Shown: in pieces, positions 1 to 9,905 of the stretch
How positions within the stretch are numbered: position 1 is the stretch's first letter
Layout: each line of letters starts with the position of its first letter
From: Spirogloea muscicola
Taxonomy: Eukaryota; Streptophyta; Zygnematophyceae; Spirogloeales; Spirogloeaceae
Direction: 5' to 3'
Assembly (NCBI GenBank): GCA_009602725.1
Contig: WELB01000142.1
Location: forward strand, 257,289 to 283,167
DNA: 25,879 bases
The notes under the pieces: model-generated
What the model saw: only the letters and a program-made list of their open reading frames with translations
Told to the model about the DNA's origin: nothing
Database searches by the model: none
Position numbers and translations under genes: made by a program

Positions 1-65
1 ATGACCGCCGCGGCCCGCCGCGCGCCGCCCGGCCGGTCGCCGGTGCGCCAGCGGCCCGAGCCCCT

Positions 66-1568
66 ATGAGACGCCTCATGGACGAGGTCGCGACCGCCGC
101 GGACGCCGGCAGCGTCCCGGGCCTCTCCATCCTCGCGCCGCCTCACCACGGTCTCACCGCCCTGTTCACCAACGCGCCCCTCGTCGCCGCGTTCCTCTCC
201 TTTGCCATCGCCCAGGTCCTGAAGCTCTTCACCACCTGGTAAGCCTTTCCCGTGGACTCCTCCTCTCGTCATGCGAATGCTCGTAGGGGAAGCCTTTGTG
301 TCTTGCTGTGTAGAGATCAAGCTGAGCATGTGTGTGCCTGTCAGGAGTACACGCAGCTGGGCAGACCCGGCGAGATCTGCATTATGAGGTGGATCTCACT
401 GTCGTCCTTTCCCGTTGTCCAGGCATAAGGAGAAGCGATGGGATTGGAAGCGGCTACTGGGTTCGGGAGGCATGCCCTCCTCCCACTCTTCCACCGTCAT
501 GGGCCTGGCCACGGCTGTCTGCATCAGCGAAGGACCAGGGAGCAACCTGTTTGCTGCCTGTATGGTGCTGGCCAGTGTGGTGGGTCACCCCTACCTACGC
601 TTGCCCCTGCATTAGGCTGTTTGGCTCATTGGAGGCGCAACCGGACGGACCCTAATTTGTAATGAGTCGGGTCGCGCATTTGGAGGAGTTACCTGGCTTG
701 CACCAGGTCATACATGGCCAGGTGCTTCATGAAGAGCATGGGAAGCCCACTGCTGTGAGGCAGTACCAGACTTGGAGACATTCGACTGCTGAAAGCATGC
801 CACAAGCTTGCAAGCAGCAGTCATTGTGCCGTACAGTGTGCCGCACAATGCAGCCTTAGGAGCTGTTGACGACACACAGATTATTGATTCTACAGCTTTC
901 AGATCTTTCCTGAGCATGAGTATACGGCATGGTTGTCACAGGTGATGTACGATGCTTCAGGAGTCCGTCTGCAGGCTGGTCGGCAGGCTGAGGTGCACAA
1001 TTCATGCCCAGCTCTTCATCAATTGCCAATCCAGCAGAGTCTTGTTGTCCTTGTGCTTGCCGTCTTCATTGGCTGTATGATTGGGCATCCATGTTGCTGG
1101 AGTGAACCTCACCCACCACCATGAACGTTCTGGCGATGGTATGACTGAAACTTGTCCGGAGGCCTCACACTCAGATGCCTTACACTCAGATAGCTGGCAG
1201 CAACTGTCGGGCCTGAGGCGATTGGATCTATGGTTGCTCCAGGTCCTGAACCAGATTGTGTATGAGTTGCCACCTGAACACCCGTTGTCGGACTCTAGGC
1301 CCCTTCGAGAACCTTTAGGACATACACCTCCTCAGGTACGTGCACAGGAGCCGCTCTGCAAACATCTGACGTCTGAAGTGGCCAAGGCCTTGTGCATGTG
1401 CCTTGCACGGACAGATTACGAGTATCGGCAGCAATGACATTGTAGTTGATCAGAACCTTGTGTTTGACCTTGCAACAGGTTGCTGCAGGGGCCCTCTTAG
1501 GCTGCATAGTTGCCATTGTGTTATCATATGTTGCAATACAACCTGCTGTGGCTCCAAGCCCACCATAA
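66..1568 (+). CDS. DUF212 / YuiD-like membrane protein (acid phosphatase/vanadium haloperoxidase-related)
   Basis: Five exons rebuild one frame: 66-238, 423-579, 942-992, 1243-1335 and 1479-1568 (TAA at 1566-1568), giving about 187 aa. All introns are GT-AG. The product has the hallmark blocks of the family: an N-terminal hydrophobic helix ending in QVLKLFTTW, then KEKRWDWKRLLGSGGMPSSH, MYDASGVRLQAGRQAE, LNQIVYELPPEHPLSDSRP, LREPLGHTPPQV, and a C-terminal hydrophobic helix. Plant homologues (for example the At3g21610 type) share these blocks at about this length. MPSSHS resembles the PSGH motif and GHTPPQV the later His region of PAP2 phosphatases, but no activity is established for this family. 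Three hydrophobic stretches suggest an integral membrane protein. The start is taken at ATG 66; a second in-frame ATG is at 78. The frame stays open to the window edge, so an upstream start or transit peptide cannot be excluded. Confidence 0.9.
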
Positions 1569-1962
1569 ATATGCCCTTGCAGCCTTTGTAGCGTATGTGC
1601 CAGCAGCCCAAGGTCAGGTCAAATTACATCTGCTGCACATCTCTTAACAGCGTTCAATCGACGTCACATGGGGAGCTTCATGTTGCGGCAAGGCTTTTGG
1701 AGAAGATGAGGTCACACGATGTATTATTGTACTCCTCGTCCGAGGTCCTGCCCAGGTCATGTGAATCAGATGTGCTCATTCAGTTGACCTTCAAAGCTAG
1801 CTCCTGTCATTAGGTCATTCTTACCAAGGCCTTGGCCCTCTAGTCTCTGCAATCTCAGATTTTGCCTGGCAGTTGCTCTTCATTTATCTTGACACAAACT
1901 TTGAAGACATAGCAGCAGGATGATGAAGTTCTACCAATGTGAAGGTAGTCGCAAAAATTGTA
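1569..1962. other. 3' flank of the DUF212 gene, no gene seen
   Basis: This stretch follows the TAA at 1566-1568 and ends where the dispersed hairpin repeats begin. It should hold the 3' UTR. I see no homology-bearing reading frame on either strand and no Chlamydomonas-style TGTAA poly(A) signal close to the stop. Confidence 0.5.
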
Positions 1963-2911
1963 CGATGGCTGCGAAAGGCCAGCCCAGTGCGAATGGACAA
2001 GGTCTGGGGGACAACCCCATGGAAAGAGTGGCTCTTCCATGCAGGGACAGTAGCTGGGAAAGGCCAGCTCAGAAAGAAGGGAAAGGCCCGCTGTGCGCTT
2101 GAAGTGAAAGTGAGGCCAAGCCGAGCCAATACATTAATCATGCAGAAAGCAGAGGAAATGCAAAGAATGAAACCTTACAGAAACCTTACAGAAGCGAAAG
2201 CGCTAGGCTAAGTGTGGCTGAGGAAGCAGGGCAAAGGAGAAGCTGGCCACGAGTGAGCAGCTTCAAATCAGACCGGCCATCTGTGGGGCTGGAGAACCGG
2301 CACGGAAATCGGTAGCCTGGCTTAGGGAGCGTCCAGCGCGCTGATGAAGGGCCAGGGCACGGTAACGAAGGGCCAGGGCTGCGGGCTCAGCAACCCGCAT
2401 CCTGTAGCACGCAACTACTGCTTGCGGTGTGTCTTGTACATTCTTGTTTGGGCTGGCCTTTTGCAGCTATTGCATCCTTCTGGACATTCGTTCTTCTTGC
2501 GCAATGTCGGTGTAGCCCATAAAGCAGGGGAGAAGGGAAGCAGCTCCTGCAAAGGGGGAGGTCTGTGGAAAAGAGTACAGCTCTTCCAATGGACGGCAAT
2601 GGCTGTGAGAGGCCAGCCCAAAATAATGATAAGGTCTGAAAGAGAAGCAACCCTTGAGAGGTGGGGGCTTGGGCTGTTGAAAGCCAGACCAAAAAACGAA
2701 TGTAAGCATCTTCCATTGATGGGGCGATGGCTATGAAGGATCAACCCAGAAGAGATTAGACAAACAGACAGGTGAGGAGACGTCTGCCCGCCATTATCTG
2801 AGGCGGGGGGGAATGGAGTGTGTATTAAGTTTTGGAGGGCCTATGTGGCCGAGTACGAAGGCAAGCACGTTGACAGATGCACATCACCTGCTGCTAAGCT
2901 GACTCGCTCAG

Positions 2912-3142
2912 TAAACCACGAGCCAGCACATAGAGGTCGCAAACTGATGCCTGAATACCGAACGGCAATTGACAAGCTCTTGTGCCACCAGCTACGGCTC
3001 GACCAGCTTTCCGGTGCAAAGCATGAGCCTGAGCTCGCTGCAAACAGGCTGACACACGACGCTGAAAAAATGACAAGTAGGCTAGAAGAAATACTCCTTG
3101 ATAAGTCCTTTCTTTCGGGCTGGCCTCTCACAGCCATCGCCT
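2912..3142 (-). pseudogene. Possible mobile-element remnant with a conserved peptide segment
   Basis: On the minus strand a hairpin-repeat copy (3142-3110) is followed by an open frame. Codons 3043-2990 of this frame encode LQRAQAHALHRKAGRAVA. A related frame at 16805-16858 on the plus strand encodes LQRSQALALHRRAGRAVA, also downstream of a hairpin-repeat copy in the same relative orientation. Of the 18 codons, 6 are identical, 9 differ synonymously and 3 change residue (S/A, L/H, R/K). A gap-free extension of 17 residues leads to DLYVLARG here and DFLLLTRG there. I do not recognise the protein family. Start and end are uncertain, and there is no sign that this copy is expressed. Confidence 0.4.
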
Positions 3143-3536
3143 AACTTTGAAGGAGCTAAGTAGAGCTATTTCGCATTCATTCTTCTGTGGGCTGGCATGT
3201 CACAGCCATCGCCGCCTTCCGCTTACTATATGACCATTCTTCGTCGTACTTGCTTAAGGGTGTGCTTCAGCGCTTTCCGCCCCTTCGACCCTTGTTCACA
3301 CTTTCAGAAACAGCTCGTTCAATTTACGCAATGGCTGTGAGAGATGTACAAAGGTCTGAAACGGTTTCGTGCTGGCTTTTAAGAGCCCTCGCCCCCTTCT
3401 CAACGAGCTTACTGTTTGTTGGCCCCTTCTGATGGGGGATAGTTTACCGGCAGCTAGTCTGTCGGATGTGAGGCTCCTCACTCGTGACTACTAAGTGGTC
3501 CATCCTCCCCCGTTCTGCCATAGCCTCTTCAGGCCC

Positions 3537-3622
3537 TCGTAGTTTGGCCCCTTCGAACCTTGTCAATTCTTTTCGGGCTGGCTTCTCACAGCCCTTGCCC
3601 CCATTGGGAGAGCCACTTCTTC
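3537..3622 (+). repeat. 86-bp direct repeat, copy 1
   Basis: An extended form of the hairpin repeat. It starts TCGTAGTTTGGCCCCTTCGA, runs through the GGCTGG hairpin core and ends in GAGCCACTTCTTC. It matches copy 2 (3654-3739) at an offset of 117 bp with only two substitutions and no gaps. A third, more diverged copy is at 15250-15331. Confidence 0.9.
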
Positions 3623-3653
3623 CTCTTCTTCAGGCCCCCAGTCGCTGCTTAGC

Positions 3654-3739
3654 TCGTAGTTTGGCCCCTTCGAACCTTGTCAATTCTTTTTGGGCTGGCT
3701 TCTCACAGCCCTTGGCCCCATTGGGAGAGCCACTTCTTC
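3654..3739 (+). repeat. 86-bp direct repeat, copy 2
   Basis: This is the tandem partner of the copy at 3537-3622, separated from it by 31 bp. The two differences are C/T just before the GGGCTGG core and C/G within the C-run after CAGCCCTTG. The closeness suggests a recent local duplication rather than independent insertion. Confidence 0.9.
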
Positions 3740-3839
3740 TGAACGTGTTCATGCACCTCTGGGCTGACCAATCACAGCCATCGGCGCCAGCTGGAGGAGT
3801 CTATCTTTCGGAAGAGCTGCTTTGTCGTCGCTCCTAGCT

Positions 3840-4353
3840 GGCGACATGGCCGTAGGTGGCCCGCGGCGGCTCCAATGAGCGACTGGATCTCGCCACGTGG
3901 TCGGGAAAGGTGATCCAATGGTCACCCGCGGCGCCGGGGACGCGGCTTTCGGGTGCCCGCTGCCGCCGGGCAGGGGGGGGGAAAGGACTCAGACGTCGAG
4001 GAGGCTCGGGGTGGTGCGCGGGCCCCGCTGGCGTGACGGCGGAGCGCGCAGCCGGTGGCGCGCTCTTCCGACGACCTGCTGCCCGGGGGCCCGCCTGGGC
4101 TGCCCGGGCAGGGGAAAAAGCGGCGTGGGCCAACCCGGGTCGAAGTGGGTGCTTGGGCGGCCGGCACACCGGGGTTGCTCATGATGTGACAGATATCCGG
4201 AGCCCGCCGGTAAGGCTTACGTGCAGGGGGCGCTTTATTCGAGGCCCGCTACTATTAAATCACCGCTTCACGCCACCCCTCGACACCTCGCCCCCTCCAT
4301 GGCTGCCTGATGTCACCTTGCCTTCTCGTCGCCTAGCGCATCCCGAGGCCGCC
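3840..4353 (+). promoter_or_regulatory. GC-rich upstream region of the cathepsin gene, with a TATA-like box
   Basis: Between the last hairpin repeat and ATG 4354 lies about 500 bp of very GC-rich sequence. It includes an 8-G run near 3975 and a TATA-like TATTAAAT at 4253-4260, about 95 bp upstream of the ATG. The start itself has a strong context (GCCGCCATGG). Open frames cross this region on both strands but show no protein-like composition. The promoter role is inferred from position only. Confidence 0.35.
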
Positions 4354-7300
4354 ATGGCTGCCGCTGCAGCGGCGCCTGCGCCGGCGGTGGCGGCGGCGGC
4401 CGCTCTGCTGCTCGGCCTGGCGTCGCTCGCCGCCCNGCGGCGGCCCGCAGCCTCGACGGCCAGAGCCCTGCCGGCGCCGGCGTGCCGGAGTTCCGGACCT
4501 GCCGGCTCGCCACCACGACGACGTTCGTGGGCGGCGAGCGCGTGACGGGCCCGCGACCGCACGAGGCCATGGCGGTGCGCGACCTGCCCGAGGCCTGGTT
4601 CTGGGGCAACGTCAGCGGCGTCAACTACCTCACCGAGATCAAGAACCAGCACATCCCCCAATACTGGTGCTGATCGCTGCAACTGCACCGCCCGCCTCCC
4701 CCTCGCGGCACGCTCCGGCTCTTAGCGGCTGGCTGGCCCGCTCTCGTACGTCGAGGGACGCTCACGGCAGCCTTACCAAGCCCATATGTAGCCCTGGAGG
4801 TTCTGCCGCTTTCATGTGCGGCTTGGTTCAGTTGCTCTGATGCTAGCCTGCGGCTCTGCAAATCGCAGCGGATCGTGCTGGGCTTTCGGGACTGCCACAG
4901 CCATGTCGGACCGTATAAAGATCCAGCGCAAGGCGGCCTGGCCGGAGGTCATACTGTCAACCCAGGTGGGTATAGGCAGCTCGGTGGACCTTCTGTCACC
5001 GTTGGGGGAAACACGCCGAGATTGGCAGCCTTGTTACTGAAGGCAGACTTTACTCCGTCGGTTGACGGAGACACCAAGCTTTGTGCTGCTTTTCTCTGGC
5101 AGGTCCTTGTTAACTGCGCAGATGAGGGGAGTTGCATGGGAGGTAGCCCGTATAGCGTGTACCCTTACATGGCGGCCCATGGACTACCGGATGAGACGTG
5201 CCAGAACTACGAGGCTGTTGACGGCGAGTGCGCTCCGTATGGGATCTGCGAAACGTGCAGCCCCGGGCAGGCGCCCAACCCCTTCCTGCCGGGCACCTGC
5301 AATACGGTCAAGAACTTCACCATCTATGGTCTGAACCAGTATGGCCATGTGCTTGGCGGTAAGAACCTGCATACAGCTGGCGTTGGCGAAAGCTCGATGA
5401 CCAGCAATTCTATTGCTACGGAATGTTGCCTCCTCGTGCGAGCTGTCTGATGGAGGTTTGGTGGTGTCACCGTTAGCCGTGGCCTTGCAGAATAGAAGCA
5501 AACCCCGTGCATTCACTCACACCACAGCAATACTGCAGAGTCGTAGAGCATGTGTGCAAGGCATGTGTGTAATGCAACCAGGTCTGAGCCAGACCTCCTT
5601 GATAAAGCATATGTAGTGAGGGAAGGGAGGGGAGGGCACCATGACAGGTGTTTGTCAATTCTCTGCTAAGGAGTCCGTTGTGCAGCAGAACTCAACTTGC
5701 GTGGTTTATACAGTAGATGAAGATGAGCCTTTCCATTGCATTCTTGCGCAGGTGCCAATGTTGATGCCAATGGTTTTATCGTCAGAAGAGCAGACAAGAT
5801 CAAAGGTGCGCTTAGGCACCTCTGCCTTCACCACATACAGTGCTCAAAGTTGCACTGCCACTTAGTATGTTGAGCACGTCATTGTTGTATAATGTGGCAT
5901 TACTGATATTGTCTATCTGCAGCTGAGATCTACAAGCGCGGCCCTATTGGGTGCGGCATCCATGTCACGGATAAATTCTGGCACCACTACAGCAGCGGCA
6001 TCTTCCAGCAGTGGACGCCTGTCCCGCTACCCAACCACGAGCTCTCTCTCGTTGGATGGGGCGTTGACAAAGCAACCGGCATGGAGTACTGGATAGGAAG
6101 GAACTCTTGGGGAACTTACTGGTATGAGAAGTACTTAAGCTGCTCCTCTCTGAGCCAGGTGGCTGTCAACATTCAATATGGGTTGCCGCAGGCCTGTGAG
6201 TCTCGCTCTCATATACACCAATGTTGTTGCCATGGCAGGGGCGAGAACGGCTTCTTCAAGATCAGGATGCACAAGTACAACCTGGGCGTTGAGTATTTCT
6301 GCAACTGGGGGGTGCCAGACTTTCGCGGAGTTCCTTCGACTAACCACCCCAAGTCGCTGCGACCAGCGAAGAAGCTCGTGCCGGGAAGCGTAGATGTTTT
6401 GCGGAGTGTGGCTGATGAAACTGAGCCTGTCGAGATTGGCAATGCACCCTCAGTGGACTTTGATGAAGACTCTCAACGAGTGCCCAAGGGCTACTACCAC
6501 TCCTACGAGCAGTCCTGCTTGAAGCGCTGCTCTCAGGTATACCACATTTTGTGCATAGCAGAGGTCTTGGTCGAGCAGACTCGGGCTGATCTGCAGTGCA
6601 CCATGAATCAGTGGTAATGTCAAAATTGCTCACACCTCTTACCTGCAATCTGCTTCGCTCTACACCTTCCTGAAGTCCGTCCTGTGGTGGTCTTGCAATC
6701 CTTCAAGGAGGGGATTGCCTTCTCCACTGCTGATTACCCCCCTTTGGAAGAGTTGCCGGAGTCTTACGACATCCGCAACATCAGTGGGAGGAACCTTGCC
6801 ACTCTCAACCGCAACCAGCACATACCGCAGTACTGTGGCTCATGCTGGACTATGGCCACCTCCTCCGCCTTGGCCGACCGCATCAACCTTGCTCGGAATG
6901 ATACTTTTCCTGAGATCAACCTTGCCCCACAGGTATGTCTTGTGACACAGCATCTCAAGTAGATTAATGAGTCCTGACACCCTGTCTATACTAGCCGCAC
7001 CTCTGGCGCCTGCACTAGTCACTGGCCCATCTCAGCCACGTTGTGTCTTTCATTGACTGCACTCATGACTGCATCTACCACCAGTCGTTTGATCAATCTA
7101 TAATACAGGGCAGAGCAGCCATAGGCTGGTCCTGCATCGCAAGCAGGCGGCTTTCATGATGCTCAATAAGGCCAGTGGAGTGTGTGCGGCCAAAGAGCAT
7201 TTATCATGGTCGAAGCCATGAATCTGGAGCACCATCGTATGATTATGCGTTTGACTTGTGGCTGGCTAATGCTGATGGCCGGAAACGAGGGCAGGACTGG

Positions 7301-9048
7301 GTGTGTGCCAAGAGCAGCGTCTCAGGAGAACAGTGCTCTGCCTGTTTGCCATCCAGGTGCTGGTCAACTGTGTGAAGGGCATGGGGAGCAATGGGTGCAG
7401 CGGCGGGGAGCCCTATGCAGTGTATGAGTGGGTGAGTTGAAGCTTAACTTGCATAGCATCAGCATCATTGAATAGCCAGAGCCTTGCAGATGCTGGGATG
7501 ATTTGTGCTCACATCCTTCCCATTCGTGACACGACTTTTGTAATGATTGTCAGTTGAAATCCAATGGCCTTCCTGATGACTCGTGTGCCAACTACGAGGT
7601 ACGCACTTTCCTGGCCATAATTGGTTTTTCTGCCCCTCGATTGTTGGTCCATCTACCTCCCAACTATGCTTAGCTGTTCATCGCTTATGATGGTTCCCTC
7701 CTTGATAAATGTGTGTGAAGCAGTTGGGTGTGATGTGCTGCATCCATGCCTTTGAGTCTCTGTGTTACATCGTTATGCAGGCTAAGGACAAGGAATGCAA
7801 TGCTATCAACACCTGCACTGATTGTGATCCTATGAGAGGTTGCTTCGCTGTTGAAGTAAGTCGACAAGGACCTTATCACAGATGTCCTCTCCATGCTCTC
7901 TCTTTCACAGGGGACGTAATTAAGGTTGCCCGTTCTTGCTGTTTCAAGAGTATGTGGATTCATGAAGGCAGGTGGCAGGGAGAGCAGTCTTGATGTGATA
8001 ATGCTTGGCAGTCGACAGTGCCAAAGCACGAAAGGATGTGAGCTCTTTTTGCCTCTGCATATGTTGTGCAGGAGTATGTGAAGTACTATGTTGCTGAGCA
8101 CGGCAAGGTTAAGGGAGAAGCAAACATGATGGCCGAGGTACTTTCAAGCACCCCAAAAATACCAACCAAGACCTGCAGTCGGACTTGTGATGGCTAATTG
8201 TCCAGCTTTCAGGGGGGGTGAGCTTCGCTGCTCTGAAGTGGCTCACTTAGCTCTTGCCATGCAGATCGCAACCAGAGGTCCCATATCCTGTGGCATGTGC
8301 GTGACTGAGGATTTCGAGAATTACAAGTACGTATCCTCTTCACGAGGATGAAATTCGGCAGTTTCATTAGGCTTCCCTCAAAGGCGTGCGTTTCCATAAA
8401 GAAACATGCTCCCACGCCTTAGCAGTCTGTCAGGTCTGTGTCGTGTTTGCTCACGTGCATCTCATTGTGCAGGGGCGGTGTTTTTGTGGACACGACTGGC
8501 TGTACGACTGAGATGCATGCTATCTCCATCGCCGGATATGGGCAGACTGAGGATGGGACCAAGTACTGGATTGGTCGGAATTCCTGGGGAAGCTACTGGT
8601 TTGTCCTCGCTTTTGCAACTTAAGTAAACGTCTGATGTGTAATGGTGTCCAAAGCATTTCTTTGTAAATGAATGTGCAGCAGCTACACAACTGTTGTTAT
8701 TCGTGATGTCATCATGCTCATTACCAGTCCCCACTGTTTTGTGGCCCCTTGCACGTGTTGCGGCTAGCATCGCGTATTCCTCTGCACTGATGATACTTAC
8801 CAGCAATGCTTGCAACACTGGCAGCACCATCGTGGTGGTCATACATCTAAGAGTAGATTGGTGGCTTGCTGCCTATCTGCTATGCTAGGATTATCTGTCC
8901 ATATACTTAAGAGGGCTCAGCAGTACTTGTGCTTGGCCTCTCTTGCAGGGGCGAAGGTGGATGGTTCAGGATCATCCGAGGTGACGACAACCTTGGCATC
9001 GAGGAAAATTGCGATTGGGCTGTCCCGAAGAAGACGTGGTTAGATTAG
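4354..9048 (+). CDS. CTSZ: Tandem double cathepsin X/Z-type cysteine protease (papain family C1A)
   Basis: Exons: 4354-4666, 4869-4965, 5103-5358, 5752-5772, 5923-6121, 6239-6536, 6708-6932, 7357-7431, 7554-7598, 7781-7855, 8072-8137, 8265-8326, 8473-8598 and 8949-9048 (stop TAG); about 650 aa. An Ala/Leu-rich N-terminus fits a signal peptide. Unit 1 has a short propeptide (TCRL, GPRPHE), [32 protein letters not shown] and [13 protein letters not shown] charged linker of about 65 residues precedes unit 2: [29 protein letters not shown] and [12 protein letters not shown]. Both units keep the oxyanion Gln, catalytic Cys, His and Asn, and the HIPQY mini-loop that marks cathepsin X, a lysosomal carboxypeptidase in animals. 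The signal-peptide frame and the protease frame differ at the N (4436): the exon total is one base short of a multiple of three, so a base is probably missing there. The link between units depends on the intron 6537-6707. Confidence 0.87.
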
Positions 9049-9905
9049 ATGCAACCCCTCATCATGATCATCTCAGGGTCCTTAGGACAGTAGGACAGCC
9101 ATGTATTTATTGCCATCTTAAATGAGGAGTAGCTTTGTATATATGATTGCTGCTGCTATGGGCATGCCTAGACAATTTGTTCCTCGACGTCCTCAGACTT
9201 CATCCAGATTATGTTTAGACTTGGGCTTAAAGCTGTGCAGTGGACGCCCCCAGGAATGTTTTTTGATTGTTGTGGTCAAGCAGGAAGTAGGGATTATGAA
9301 GGCCGTAAATACTTCGTGGGACAAAAGTAGATCTAACATCCATGAGCTCTCTGCACTTCAATCAGCATTATCTGACAAGGTCACTCACAAGTCACGAGTC
9401 ATAGTGCTAAGCAAAGGAGGAGTAGTGGTGGCACCCCCTAGGCAAAGGCTTGTATACGCTGAATCTCAGTAGCATCGTTGACACTCTTGCTAGCAATGGC
9501 TGCTACATCGATTCACATGGTGCACTAAACGATTCCATCACTGCCTCCCAAGACAGCAAGTGGTGCAACTTAGCAACGTTTTGCACAATTGGTATACAGG
9601 TAACAGAGGGGTCACACACTGGCCACACTCATTCACTCATTCTGAGTGCCAGATGGCACACTGGATCTAATGCTGATGTCATCATGACCTCCTTTGCTTG
9701 CCCAATAAAGGGTGTTATGTCAAGATAGTGTACAATGCCATTGCCCCTTATGTGGGCATCGACGGCATCCAGAATAAGCACAAATGTAGTATAACGGACG
9801 AGGGGTGCAATTGCAACCCCTACTCTCTGTCGTTGCGAGATCAAGGCCAGCTAAGCCTCAGCAACCGTAGGCTCCAGCTTCAAATTGGGTTACCTGCAAC
9901 TTTGT
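9049..9905. other. Convergent intergenic region, no gene seen
   Basis: This lies between the stop codons of two converging genes and must contain both 3' UTRs. I see no recognisable coding frame, RNA gene or strong terminator-like structure. Confidence 0.6.

Larger units (their letters stand above)
1963..3801. repeat. Cluster of dispersed GGCTGG hairpin repeats, both orientations
   Basis: The core is close to GGGCTGGCCTCTCACAGCC, whose ends GGCTG and CAGCC can pair. It is usually followed by (A)TTGCC, then a CCATTGG block and AGAGCCACTTC. Copies I can see, approximate: 1963-1986 (-), 2021-2077 (-), 2444-2478 (+), 2575-2627 (-), 2642-2697 (-, degenerate), 2706-2752 (-), 3110-3142 (+), 3181-3221 (+), 3312-3350 (-, partial), 3369-3410 (+, degenerate), 3537-3622 (+), 3654-3739 (+) and 3756-3801 (+). 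None lies in an exon of the four genes. The open frames here are chance readings through the repeats. The mix of divergence and orientation suggests a short non-autonomous mobile element; the mechanism is unknown. Confidence 0.8.

Noticed and set aside
2344-2744. Open frames of 109-130 codons on both strands
   Set aside because: They lie wholly within dispersed repeat copies and overlap each other; no conserved motif apart from the repeat itself.
3541-3570. tRNA-like B-box sequence in the 86-bp repeats
   Set aside because: Only GGTTCGAA matches on the minus strand; no cloverleaf can be drawn, so no tRNA is called.
4661-4690. Apparent loss of the catalytic cysteine in unit 1 (QYWC followed by stop)
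   Set aside because: A GT donor at 4667 and acceptor before 4869 restore QYCGSCWAFG, so the active site is intact.
6081-6617. Cathepsin unit 1 as a separate gene ending at TAA 6617
   Set aside because: The last 26 codons are intron-like sequence after a CAG/GTATAC donor, and unit 2 lacks its own start codon. Kept only as a possible retained-intron isoform.
9122-9472. 116-codon plus-strand frame between the convergent genes
   Set aside because: Unremarkable composition, in the expected 3' UTR zone, no motif.
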